Positions 31,840 to 42,560 of a stretch of 64,000 nucleotides of DNA are shown here, one piece after another. Position 1 is the stretch's first letter. The number at the start of each line of letters is the position of its first letter. The stretch comes from Heterobilharzia americana (lineage: Eukaryota > Platyhelminthes > Trematoda > Strigeidida > Schistosomatidae): NCBI GenBank assembly GCA_944470555.2, contig OX104127.1, forward strand, positions 46,862,934-46,926,933, written 5' to 3'. The position numbers and the translations under genes are program-made. Below the pieces are notes generated by a model. It saw nothing but the letters and a program-made list of their open reading frames with translations, made no database searches and was not told where the DNA came from.

Positions 31840-33496
31840 GAAGGTGAGTAGTCGTTTCGAGGTCTGCCATGTGCCTGATCATGGCTCTGTAACATTTAAC
31901 TGTCTTCTCAGTAATGTTTGGTGTTTTTAGTCTGCCAAAAAGACCACACAATTAGTGTTCAAGGATTTAGAGCGCTTTCATAATCGATTTGTCCTACACT
32001 GTAATATCCCCTACGCTGCAATAAGACCGACATTTAAGTTCCTCTAATAAAATCTCAAGATCCAATATCTTTTTACGAACTAGTGTAAACCAATTGATTC
32101 CTTTGCGCTCGCTTCTAGGTTTTGCGGAACGGTTTCAGGTCTTTGGTGGATTCCGATGTGGTAGGTCTACCCACTCGTCTGCTGTAGCTCTGGTTAGACC
32201 GACGGGCGGTTGGGTGTTGGTTAGATTTGTAGGGTGTTGTTTTTTTTTCTGAGGACTGTGGTGCAGATGAATTCCTTAAGTATCATGCCAGCAGACAGAT
32301 CGTCTCGGAAGTACTCTACAAGTCCAGTTTACGCGATAATTAGATACAGTAGCACTAAAATTAGCACTACTTTACTGTCAGTAATTTTAAATCTCTTACT
32401 CCCGCTGAGCATGTTTTTATCATCATGCACGATCCTGAGGTCAAATACTCCAGTACGATAAAACATAGTACTTACTAAACGTATAAAGGTAGTGACCAGT
32501 ATAGTTTTTAAGTCGTATGCCTTTTCAGTGATGCACCAACTTCAATCAAAACCAAGGGGACTCCACAAAAACTAAGTGTTTCCAATATCTTTTTACGAGC
32601 TAGTGTTAACCAACTAATTTCTTCGCGCCCGCTTCTAGGTCTTGTGTTTTGTATTAACATCTGTTAATGTAGTTACGTCAGACGTGTTGAGCATAATGCA
32701 CGTTATCAGAACTATTACAAAACCTACTGTAACGAATAGCTGTTGGTAGGTTTTTGACTAGCTTGTGTGTATGTTACGGCAAGAGGACACAGAGATAATT
32801 GTGCATGAGTTCGGCGATGAATGTCCACTCAGACAATTGTTTGAGAGTTAACACGAGGATCTGGAAATGAAAAACGTGCACTGAAGACTCAGCAAGTACA
32901 CAGGATGCATTTACATTATATAATAAACGATAGTCGACGAATGTTAGTGATTCGAAGCGGAAGATTGACGCAGCCTAAGAGCCGAAGTTTCCATGCGGAT
33001 AAGCAAGGTCTCAACACTACAACTAGTTGTCAAGGTCACTGTGATGTCCAATATCTGTTTCATGAGCTTCTTATAACCAAATGATGTCTTCATCCTAGCT
33101 TTGAATCCTATGGTTAGGTTGCAGGCCGTTGCTGGGCTCCAGCGAGGTGAATCCACTCATTAGTCTGTTGTAGCTGTGGTAAACTTAACGAGTACTTCGG
33201 TATCGGTTTAATTTACAAGGAAGTGTATTTGTCCTGGGATTGTGGTTTATATATGTCCATCAAATTTCTCATCACCTGACAGTTTTAGGACCGACAAAAG
33301 TAAAGCAGAGGAAATGAGAAAAAAGGGAAAAATAAAAACGACGCTGAATTAAAAACCCTGGTAAATTCGCGTCAAATGCGAAAGGGCATAGTCTAATGGA
33401 GGACCTTATTGAATGTGGTGGTGTGGAGTATCAGATGGAGGGAAAGAAGCAGGGACGATTATAGTAGTCATTGGTTATTCCAGAAAATGATATTAG
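31840..33496. repeat. Degenerate dispersed repeat units, no gene
   Basis: Three related segments start near 32063, 32581 and 33050. They share CCAATATCTTTTTACGA-like starts, an AACCAA...CTTCTAGGT stretch and, in the first and third, CCACTC...CTGTTGTAGCT-TGGT and a closing CTG(A/G)G-ACTGTGG/GATTGTGG. Spacing is about 470-520 bp. No coding potential was seen. It is probably an uncharacterised interspersed or local tandem repeat. Confidence 0.45.
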
Positions 33497-33839
33497 TGTA
33501 GCGTCACACACTTCCCCAAAATCAATAGCCTGGGGTTTGACGACTTTCGACATTGATGCTGACCTTGATAGTTTAACTGGACTCGCTAAGCTGAAGGCAC
33601 CCGGTCAAGCATCCTCGCCATTTGGCACGCTGTCGTGTTACGTTCTACGGCTCGTATTCGACTCTCTAGCCAGTTAGTTGGAGCGCATCGGTATTTTGGC
33701 ACAACCATCCAAATATACTACTCCATCGGACTACGCTATCGTGTTCTTCCTTTGTCTCGTACTCGCGGGTATATAGCGAGTCTGAATAATTGGTGACTGG
33801 TCTTTGCGTCTGTCAAGTTCGCACCAGGACAAATCCTAA
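33497..33839 (+). repeat. 5' LTR of element C
   Basis: 343 bp, starting TGTAGCGTCACACACTTCCC and ending CAAATCCTAA. It differs from the 3' LTR at scattered positions (for example TACTCCATCGG against TACTCATCGG). TTGGTTAGCCCAAC (33841 on) is the likely primer site, similar to that of element B. Confidence 0.9.
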
Positions 33840-33986
33840 ATTGGTTAGCCCAACGTAATCAAATATCCCGACTTGATCACATATCCCGACCAATAACAAT
33901 ATTGAATTTGTGAGCCTGTTCCATTTTATATTTGTTCATTGTTTTCATTTCGATAACATTTATATATCCATTTACTACACTCTCTC

Positions 33987-34817
33987 ATGTCCAACCACAC
34001 TCCCAAGCTTATTCTTATAAAGCCGACTACGAACACGATCCAACTCGTACCACATTGGCCAGGCAATACAGAAACATGGTTTCTGTATGCCGAGGCCGAT
34101 TTTGGAGAACAGGACGTCTCAGATCCCCATTCTCGATTTCTTGCTGTCATACGTTCACTACCGCGGTAATTAAATAGGCATGTTACAGCACACATGTTTA
34201 CTCCTGAAGTAAGTGATCCTTATGCACTTCACAAGGCCGCACTGTTGAAGAAAAGCGATCTGACAGATCGCCAGCGTCTAGACGAATTACTTCGTAACGT
34301 CTAGCTAGGCAGCCACTCAGCCACTGAAGTCCTCGCATGCATGCAAGAAGTTATGGGGACACGAACATTCTACGATGGCCCTTTCCGAGAACTATTTCTC
34401 TCAAAACTACCACAACCGGTGCAAACCGTGTTGGTGACACTGCAGTCAGTCCCACTCGATGACCTGGCAGCCTCGACAGATAAAATACTGGAGATTTCCA
34501 GCAGACCCGTCTCCAACGTATATTCTGTCTGCGACAAACCAGAGCGCCAAGATTCAGAGGTGACAAAGCTGTGCAACTCTGTTAAACAGTTGCTAAGATC
34601 TCGAGGTCCTAGTTCACATAGAACCCCACAGAAATGCGTCTTAGCGCATCGCAGCAACTCGCGTGGTTGCCCCAAAACTAAACCTAACAGGGTGGAAAAC
34701 CCTGAATGGTGCTGGTCTCATAATGTTTGTGGAGACGAAGCCAGAAAATGTCGGAAACTATGCCGTTTTAACAAGGACACAAACTCGGGAAACGGTCACG
34801 CCGGCACGTGTTCATGA
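33987..34817 (+). pseudogene. Element C Gag
   Basis: One frame with two internal stops (TAA 34167, TAG 34302). It reads MSNHTPKLILIKPTTNT, then LVPHWPGNTETWFLYAEADF. The latter matches LPTFWAHRPSAWFSHVEAQF of element B. LLKKSDLTDRQRLDELLRNV, LPQPVQTVLVTLQSVPLDDL and the CHCC-type box CWSHNVCGDEARKCRKLC (about 34715-34770) follow. The frame ends at TGA 34815, overlapping the protease frame by a few bases. Confidence 0.87.
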
Positions 34818-36599
34818 CAACCATAGCCGGTGGAAACAGCCGTTTGCTCTACGTCACGGATATTAAAAAGAAAGTCCGCTACCTCATCGACACTGGCGCG
34901 GAAGTTAGCGTTCTTCCCGCACCGACAAAAGAGCGTCATCACGACCCATCCTCCAGTCTCCAAGCAGCCAACAGCAAGGCAATCGCGACATTTGGGAGAC
35001 GGTATGCTTGCCTCAACTTAGGTGTACGTAAACCTATCCACTGGATCTTCCTCCTTGCTGACGTCTCGGTGCCCGTCATTGGCATAGATTTGCTAAACCA
35101 TTACGATCTACTCGTAGATGCTCGCCGTCGACGACTGATAGATAACAACACAAAGTTATCTATTGGCGGCACCACCTATATGGGTCCGAGTTTAGCCATC
35201 GTTAGAACCAAACAATCAGGCGACGCGTCCTACCAAGCAGTTTTGGAGAAATATCCAGAGTTGCGACAACCGAAGCACACTCTTCCGTGCATAACCAGCA
35301 ATGTTATGCATCACGTCACAACCACAGGTCCACCTGTGGCATCCAAAGCGCACCGCCTAGCCCCGATAAGCTCAAACGGCGAAAAGCGAATTCGACCACA
35401 TGCTCGAACTGGGCATTATCAGACCGTCGAACAGTCCTTGGGCATCGCCATTGCACATGGTTCCCAAAAAGGATAGCAACGACTGGCGTCCGACCGGTGA
35501 TTACCGAAGGCTTAACGCCAAAACAACTCCGGACTGCTACCCGATACCTCACGTTTACGACTTGACTGCAACCTTATGCGGAATGAACATTTTCTCCAAA
35601 ATCGACTTGGTCAAAGCGTACAACCAGATACCTATGGCAGCAGAAGATATCGCGAAAACAGCCATTATTACTCCTTTTGGCCTGTTTGAATTCCTGCGCA
35701 TGCCATTTGGTCTTCGGAATGCAGCACAAACATTCCAACGCTTTATGGATGATGTCTTCCGTGGTTTGAATTTTGTTCATGTCTACATCGATGACTGTCT
35801 AATTGCGAGTCCAGATAAGGAAACTCACCTTAAACATTTGGACCTCGCATTCGAAAGACTAAAAAAACATGGCATCACAGTAAACTTACAGAAGTGTGAA
35901 ATAGGAGTTGAATCACTCAGCTTCCTTGGGCAACAAAGGTATACGCCCATTGAGAGATAAAGTGGCGGCTATCACAAACTATCCAGAGCCGACCACTGTG
36001 AAACATCTCCGCACTTTCAATGGCCTGGTAAGTTATTACCGAAGGTTTATCCCTAACTGTGCCTCTGTCATGAGACCACTCACAGATCTACTTCGAGGAA
36101 CTGCGAAGTTCGTGTCTCTGGACAACGTGACTGGTTTTGCTTTCTCTAAAGTCAAGGAAGCCATTTCGAACGCAACCATGCTTATGCATCATGACCCCAA
36201 TGCTCCTTGAGTATTGCTGTTGATGCATCTGATTCAGCAATTGGAGCAGTTTTGCAACAGTTGACTGACAACCAGTGGCAACCGTTAGCCTTTTTCTCGA
36301 GGCGGCTGCAAGACGCGGAAACAAGATACAGTACATTTGGTAGGGAACTCCTAGCCATGTACTGTTCTGTACGCCATTTTCGACATTCTGTGGAAGGTCG
36401 TGATTTCATTATTTTCACAGACCACAAACCGTTAACCTTCTCCCTCAGCTCGGCGTCTGACAAATACTCCCCGCGTGAGTCGCGACAGCTGGATTACATT
36501 TCCCAGTTCACGTCAGACATCCGCCACATTTCTGGAGCAAACAACTCCGCAGCCGACGCACTATCTCGAATAGCTTCGATAAACTGTATCGAGGGTTGA
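34808..36599 (+). pseudogene. Element C protease-RT-RNase H
   Basis: The protease shows RYLIDTGAEVSVLPAPTKE (about 34880). RT continues in shifted frames after two one-base indels (35358-35395): [60 protein letters not shown] and the catalytic box [12 protein letters not shown] (35780-35815). Both Asp are present, and Cys follows where Ile is usual. A small deletion near 35930 shifts the frame at [10 protein letters not shown]. RNase H reads [39 protein letters not shown] and TDHKPLTFSL. It ends at TGA 36597. Confidence 0.9.
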
Positions 36600-37922
36600 T
36601 CTCGTTGAACTAGCTCGGCGTCAAAAGGAAGACCTTGAGCTGCATCATGAGTTGTCGTCCACAACTCTCAAGCTGCGACTGTGTCCTGTGGGATCAGACA
36701 AGGATACAATTTTGTGCGATGTCTCTGCTAGTCAACCACGCCCAATAGTTCCGAAGAGTTGTCGACGCAACGTCTTCAATACGTTGCACAAACTCTCTCA
36801 TCCAGGTGTACGAGCCACCATTAGGCTTATCGCACAACGTTTCTGCTGGCCTGGGATGAACAAAGACGTTAAGGAGTGGGCTCAGTCGTGCTTAGCTTGT
36901 CAAAAGTGTAAAGTCACGCGACACACGAAAAGCCCTTTAGGCTCATTTCTAGCCCCAGACATGCGTTTCGACCACGTCCATATAGATATTGTAGGACCCC
37001 TACCAGAATCTAATGGATGTACCTACCTTTTCACTTGTGTTGATCGTTTCACACGATGGCCGGAAGCAGTACCTGTTAAGGATATTACTGCTGAAACAGT
37101 TGCTCGTGTTTTCGTCGAAAGATGGATCGCGAACTTCGGATGTCCATCTTACGTCACAACCGACCGTGGGCGCCAATTTGAGTGTGGATTATTTCACGCT
37201 CTAACGGCACTTTTAGGTTGCACCCGGTTCCGAACGACAGCCTACCATCCACAAGCAAATGGCATGGTAGAGCGTTTCCATCGACAGCTGAAAGCTTCCC
37301 TTTCAGCTGCAAACATACCTCAGTGGACCGAGGCTCTGCCTCTAGTCCTACTAGGTATTCGTAACGCCTTGAAAGTTGATGCTGGATGCACCCCTGCAGA
37401 ACTCGTCTATGGAACCACTCTTCGCCTACCAGGTGAGTTTGTTTCCCCTTCAACTTTCAAACATGTTTTCGACTGGCCATCTTATATGACTAGGCTTACA
37501 AACGCAATGCGTTCAGTTAGGCTTTCTCCAGTTAGACCTCAAATGACTGGTGTCTTCGTTCACCCCGTTTTACAGAAGACATTACACGTGTTTATTCGCC
37601 ACGGCGCAGTTCGTCGACCACTTGAACCACCTTATGATGGGCCATTCAAAGTGATCAAGCGACACGAGAAATTCTATATAATTGAGCGAGACGGACGTGA
37701 AGATACTGTCAGTATCGACCGTTTGAAACCAGCTTATTTCGAAGGCAACCCCATTGTAAGTGACGTTTCAGCTCGCTATAGCCAACCGGCGGATTGCCCA
37801 ATTATCGAAATTCTTGACGATCTACCTGGTAATGCACAAATACAACAACCACCGGTGCAACAAAAACACGATCAGGTCGAACCGTCAGGTTCCCGGAGTA
37901 TCTGAAGTTGTATTCAACTTAG
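36594..37922 (+). pseudogene. Element C integrase, catalytic domain open
   Basis: The frame runs from [20 protein letters not shown] through the zinc finger ([22 protein letters not shown]). The catalytic core has [12 protein letters not shown] (Asp), [13 protein letters not shown] (Asp) and [14 protein letters not shown] (Glu). A C-terminal module follows with [20 protein letters not shown] and [16 protein letters not shown]. The frame proper stops at 37903; a one-base shift near 37865 leads to the genuine tail [18 protein letters not shown] (stop 37920). It is the best-preserved retroelement enzyme in the window, but without an intact upstream frame it would not be translated as part of Pol. 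Confidence 0.9.
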
Positions 37923-38380
37923 CAGTGTGTGTGCCAGCCATACTTTTATTTTTCGAGGCGCTATTTTTCTCATTGACCGGCAATGCACAAACCCTCGTAA
38001 GCTGCCTTTTCATATCAATTTTTATTACCATATAATGAAACTTTTAAAAATAACGGTGAAGATAAGCGAAAATTTGTTTTTCGATATGTTTATGTATAAA
38101 TAATTCTCAGTTTTACGAAACGTTTTCATGGTAATAAAGACTTTTATTTACATTCCAGGTGCAACGAGCACTGAACGGAGAGTCAAAAGGAACTGAGGAC
38201 CGCGACCGACGTACAATTTGATCTATTGTATTTTATTATTTAATTGCCGCGACACTATAGAATAAGTTCAGACAACCAGGGGGCACTTCACGCAGTAAGC
38301 CCATCGGGAGAATTTTACCGTTGGGGAAACCACTGCGTTTTTACTTCCAGCTGGTATCGTCTTAAGGTCCTCACGAACCC

Positions 38381-38397
38381 ACTAGGGGGGAGTGATC
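38381..38397 (+). other. Polypurine tract of element C
   Basis: The purine-rich stretch AGGGGGGAGTGATC lies immediately before the 3' LTR, in the expected position. Confidence 0.65.
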
Positions 38398-38739
38398 TGT
38401 AGCGTCACACACCTCCCCAAAATCAGTAGCCTAGTGTTTGACGACTTTCAACATTGATGCTGACCTTGATAGTTTAACTGGACTCGCTAAGCTGAAGGCA
38501 CCCGGTCAAGCATCCTCGCCATTTGGCACGCTGTCGTGTTACGTTGTACTGCTCGTATTCGACTCTCTAGCCAGTTAGTTGGAGCGCATCGGTATTTTGG
38601 CACAACCATCCAAATATACTACTCATCGGACTACGCTATCGTGTTCTTCCTTTGTCTCGTACTCGCGGGTATATAGCGAGTCTGAATAATTGGTGATTGG
38701 TCTTTGCGTCTGTCAAGTTCGCATCGGGACAAATCCTAA
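38398..38739 (+). repeat. 3' LTR of element C
   Basis: 342 bp, ending CAAATCCTAA. The following ATAGTGAAGGTGAGTA and about 20 more bases match the right flank of the solo LTR at 31494-31834. Confidence 0.9.
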
Positions 38740-39434
38740 ATAGTGAAGGTGAGTAAACGTTTCGTGGTCTGCGAAGAGGGTCGGAATTATGTCAGGACCG
38801 CGCGTCTGTGTGCCTTCTGCTGACACCATACTACGTGAGTTGCCATTATTTACAGTTTCCTTGGCTGGACTGGAGGGTGGTTTCAATAAAGAAATGGCAG
38901 GGTTGGGTGAGCCACTTGATTCACCATGAACGTAGTGTGAGTGTGGGGTAAGGAGATGCCTCTGAAGTCTATCTCTTTCTGAAGACGGGTACGTCGGACA
39001 AGCGGTATCTGCTTTATACATTGGCGGGTTGAATGAAGCTTGGCTAGAACTGTACCTGAAGTCCAGACATAAGACACAGTCCAGACCCTTTACATTCATC
39101 ATTTTAGATGGGGAGGATTAGTTGGATTGTCACATATCAACCCATATCTGCGTTTCATCTTTCTGTTAGACATGTTCACAATGTAACTAATGGATAACGA
39201 AGTTTTCGGTACTTCACCAAATGTGTATAGCTGCGGCTGGAACTACATCCGGAAATGCTGCTACTAAGTGCTGTCTGTATCCAAACGAGCGGGCTCCTCG
39301 ACTCCTGACAAACACCCATCTCGTAATGAAGAAATAACTGATCGCGTAGGGAGAAATAACCCTTAAGGCATAGTGAGTGCCTGATAACCGAACGTTACAC
39401 ATCATTGGCCTTAGTATGGCAATAATTGCTGGAT
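38740..39434 (-). pseudogene. LINE-related fragment between two LTRs
   Basis: The minus strand is open at 39468-39214 (NVRLSGTHYALRVISPYAIS and RWVFVRSRGARSFGY) and 39102-38713 (MMNVKGLDCVLCLDFRYSSS). The first resembles 31057-30707, which lies directly upstream of the CR1-like endonuclease (LSLGHSLRLRGRCFMWDYS...). It is probably part of the 5' region of that LINE family. No catalytic motif is visible, so the assignment rests on the internal match. Confidence 0.45.
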
Positions 39435-39439
39435 TATGT

Positions 39440-39781
39440 TCTAGCGTCACACGCTCCTCCAAAATCAATAGCCTGGGGTTTGACGACTTTCAACATTGAT
39501 GCTGACCTTGATAGTTTAACTGGACTCGCTAAGCTGAAGGCACCCGGTCAAGCATCTTCGCCATTTGGCACGCTGTCGTGTTACGTTGTACTGCTCGTAT
39601 TCGACTCTCTAGCCAGTTAGTTGGAGCGCGTCGGTATTTTGGCACAACCATCCAAATATACTACTCATCGGACTACGCTATCGTGTTCTTCCTTTGTCTC
39701 GTACTCGCGGGTATATAGCGAGTCTGAATAATTAGTGATCGGTCTTTGCGTCTGTCAATTTCTCACCAGGAAAAATCCTAA
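39440..39781 (+). repeat. Solo LTR (copy 4) of the element C family
   Basis: A 342-bp copy starting TCTAGCGTCACACGC (TG start mutated) and ending GAAAAATCCTAA. It is flanked by TATGT (39435-39439 and 39782-39786), a clean 5-bp duplication. This fixes the family LTR ends as TG...CCTAA. Confidence 0.87.
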
Positions 39782-39786
39782 TATGT

Positions 39787-40500
39787 CATGTTTTCGGCTC
39801 AATTTATTCGAATTACTCTGTTTTCGTCAACAGAGACCCAAAGACTTGCTGCATTGGGCATGACACCATAGAATACCTCTCTCAAATTTGCGTCGTATGC
39901 ATCTCAGTGTTTAGATGTGGTTTAACACGCTGTCTATGGACAGAAACAACTGATTGAATGTTCGCACGTACTTCGTTTAATTTGTACTCAGTATTCGATA
40001 CGCTAAGCAATCTTACTGATTAAATGATTCATTAATTGAAGCGTTGAATCCTGATCACCATTGCCAGGTTACCGCTCACTCTGGTTGATGATTCCGGTAT
40101 TATTTTTCGCTCCTGTTGTGCAGTGAAATGGTTTTCACCTAATATTGTGACCATAAATGTCCAAGCGACTGCATGTTCTGGGGAGCCGCATATAGTGTGA
40201 CGACTTTTAAATTTTGTCGGCCTCACTAAGAACAACGACGTTCAGATATTGCCTGAAAAGTGGCGTGTTTTCGTACAATTCACTGTTTTGGATAAATTAT
40301 CATTATGGCATCCCTCTTGGAAACAGAAGTTGCCCCCTAACTTCATTCCCTTACATAGTTAAATTTCACGGCCTTGTCTGTCTGTTCCTTGAGTAATCAG
40401 GACTACTGGGTGTACACACCCAAATTGTCTTCATCACTTATAGCGAACGTTATTGCCGTGAACTTTGCTCAACTCTGGAATCGCTTACCTCGCACTATTA
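39787..40500. other. No gene recognised
   Basis: About 700 bp with short similarity at 39930-40030 to 31080-31170 (TTGTACTCA(A/G)(T/C)ATTCGATACG...). It is therefore likely more of the degraded LINE 5' region. No coding motif. Confidence 0.4.
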
Positions 40501-42560
40501 AGTAGAGCTTGACAATAGAGATCTCTAGGATCCGCCCTAGTATCTTTCATAGTGGTCCAAATCTTAGGATGTTGCATCTGGTAGCATATTTCACGTCATT
40601 GGTAGGGTTGAATGCTTTCATTGTAAAGCATCTCTGCACTCCTTCGACGTTCACTCTATCTGTAACCCATATGCTGCTGCAGACAAATGAACAGTATTCC
40701 GGCATTTTTTGGGCACACCTACTTTATACGCGACAACTCTGGATTCGGTACTGCAGAAGTTCTGCAGTAAGAAACCCACCAGTTTGAGCGATTTCGACAC
40801 CTGTGTGGATACGTGCTGAGAGAAAATTAGGTTATGGGAATATCGTAGCTCTAAGTCTTGTATTGACTTCAGTTTTGATAGTGAATTCCCGGTCCATATT
40901 GCGTTCACTTCAAGCGCATAGTCACCTATGCATATCCATCCACATTTTGCTACTCCGAATTCGAGTCGCCAGGTGTTGCGCCATATACCAACATATCTTA
41001 GTCCCTCTTGCGTACGCTGTTAGTCAAGGCTAGGTCACTGCTTAGGTAAGTGTATGCTACCTTTAGGTTATCCGCATATATGAATGGTTCCCCTACCTTG
41101 AAACATTCACATATACTATTGGTGTATGTCATGAAGAGGAGTGGACCTAAGATGCTGTCCTGGAAAACCCACTAGACATTGGTTTACGCTTTGAAACAGT
41201 TGAACCAACCTTTGCTATTTGATAACGGTTAAACATAAAGGAATTTAGCTAGTCTAAGAGTGGACTACAGATTCCAAGGGAACTTAGCTTACTGATAAGC
41301 AAGTTGTGTGGAGCTGTCGAAGGCTTTGGTGATGTCAAAGTAAGAGATTATCACTAGCTTTTTCCGATCCTTTTTGCAAGTGGGCTCGTCAAAAGGCCGA
41401 CCAGCTTTGCAGTGCAAGATCTTGTTTTTAGAAAGCTATATTGCGACGGGTTGATGTGGTCAGATTCTAGCAGTTAGTCAGATATTGATGTTATTTTAAT
41501 TGGTCTGTGGCTGGTAACGGTGGTCTCGGCTCCTGACCTATGTCTTGGCAATATATGGGTAGTTTTCCACTTATCAGGATATGTAGCATAATCTAATGAG
41601 ATGGTAATTTTTTGAGCAATAAAACTGCTATGTCCGTGCGGACCTTTTTGCAAATTATTGACGACATCTCGTCTGTTCCGTGGCCAATATTTGCCTCTGG
41701 GGTTTTAGTTGTATCGCTAATGTTATTCACGTTGAATTCTAGGCTGCCCGCCTCATCCCTGCTACTGGGACTGGCTATCCCGATGTCTGGAACTTCTGGC
41801 ACGCCAGTACTATAAAGAAACCACTCACTGATAGGTTCACAAATCGCCTGTGGGTCATGGACACCTCTACCTTCCTGCTCCAGATGACGATGATACTACA
41901 AAGGCTTTGGGTTTTGGACAAACTATCAAGAGCCCTACGCTTTTCAACCGGCGCTTCCATTCGGTTTCTTTCTCGAAGTAAAAGGAATGTTGTATGTATC
42001 TGATGCAGTGCATTAAAATCCCTCAAAAAGTACTTTCTTGCAGTCTTCTTAGTTTACGTCGTTTCCCTATCCATATAAAAAGTTGTCTTCAGGCCCAGTT
42101 TTGTACTCCAAATTGTTTGCTGAGAGGAACCAATAGTCATATAAAATCCGCCAGGGGTTTGACACAGATTACCGCTAGTGAAGTTATGCCAATCGGGGCA
42201 CCTTATGAGTGTTTCAATGAGCTCCCAGCCAGTATCCTTGGTGTTCTTGTCCTGGTAGTACTTCGGTGGCACTTCGTGTGCACTCTGATGAGCTACTTGA
42301 AGTGGTAGGGTGCAAATCAGTATGCTATGACCGGTGTTTGTGAATTTTTTGTTACCTGTATGGATAGTGGCGCAATATTGTGGCAAAGTATCAGGTCGAG
42401 GGTGTCATCGTCTTGCATGGGGGGGTGCACGTGCTGGTGACAACCGTTCATGTCAGTGGCCGCTGAGAGTTTGCTGCAGCCAGTAGGACTCATCTAGATT
42501 TTTGACAGTACCTGACTGTCTTACGTCGGAATTTAGGTGGTTTGACACTACATCTTCGTT
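40500..42560 (-). pseudogene. CR1-like LINE relic 2 (endonuclease and RT)
   Basis: On the minus strand the endonuclease end is seen near 42460-42370 (NGCHQHVHPPMQDDDTLDLI, then GHSILICTLPLQVAHQSAHE). It is followed by an RT start near 41800-41600 (SLEFNVNNISDTTKTPEANI, the K-PG-DGI region decayed). The RT core is heavily damaged at 41400-41100. The thumb is clear at 40860-40720 (LELRYSHNLIFSQHVSTQVS, KSLKLVGFLLQNFCSTESR). It is of the same type as relic 1 and as old. Confidence 0.75.

Larger units (their letters stand above)
33497..38739 (+). mobile_element. Gypsy element C, CsRn1-like LTR retrotransposon
   Basis: LTRs 33497-33839 and 38398-38739 flank Gag (CHCC box), protease, RT, RNase H and an integrase with an open catalytic region. 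Total length is 5.24 kb. Lesions are few: two stops in Gag, small indels at 35358-35395, about 35930 and 36205, one near 36595 and one near 37865. The bases outside the two LTRs (ATTAG left, ATAGT right) do not match. The right flank instead equals the right flank of the solo LTR at 31494-31834, which suggests exchange between LTRs. It belongs to the same clade as element B. Confidence 0.92.

Noticed and set aside
504..38739. Envelope gene that would make any Gypsy element an errantivirus-like retrovirus
   Set aside because: In elements A, B, C and D the Pol tail is followed within about 60-480 bp by the polypurine tract or the breakpoint; no room for and no sign of an env frame.
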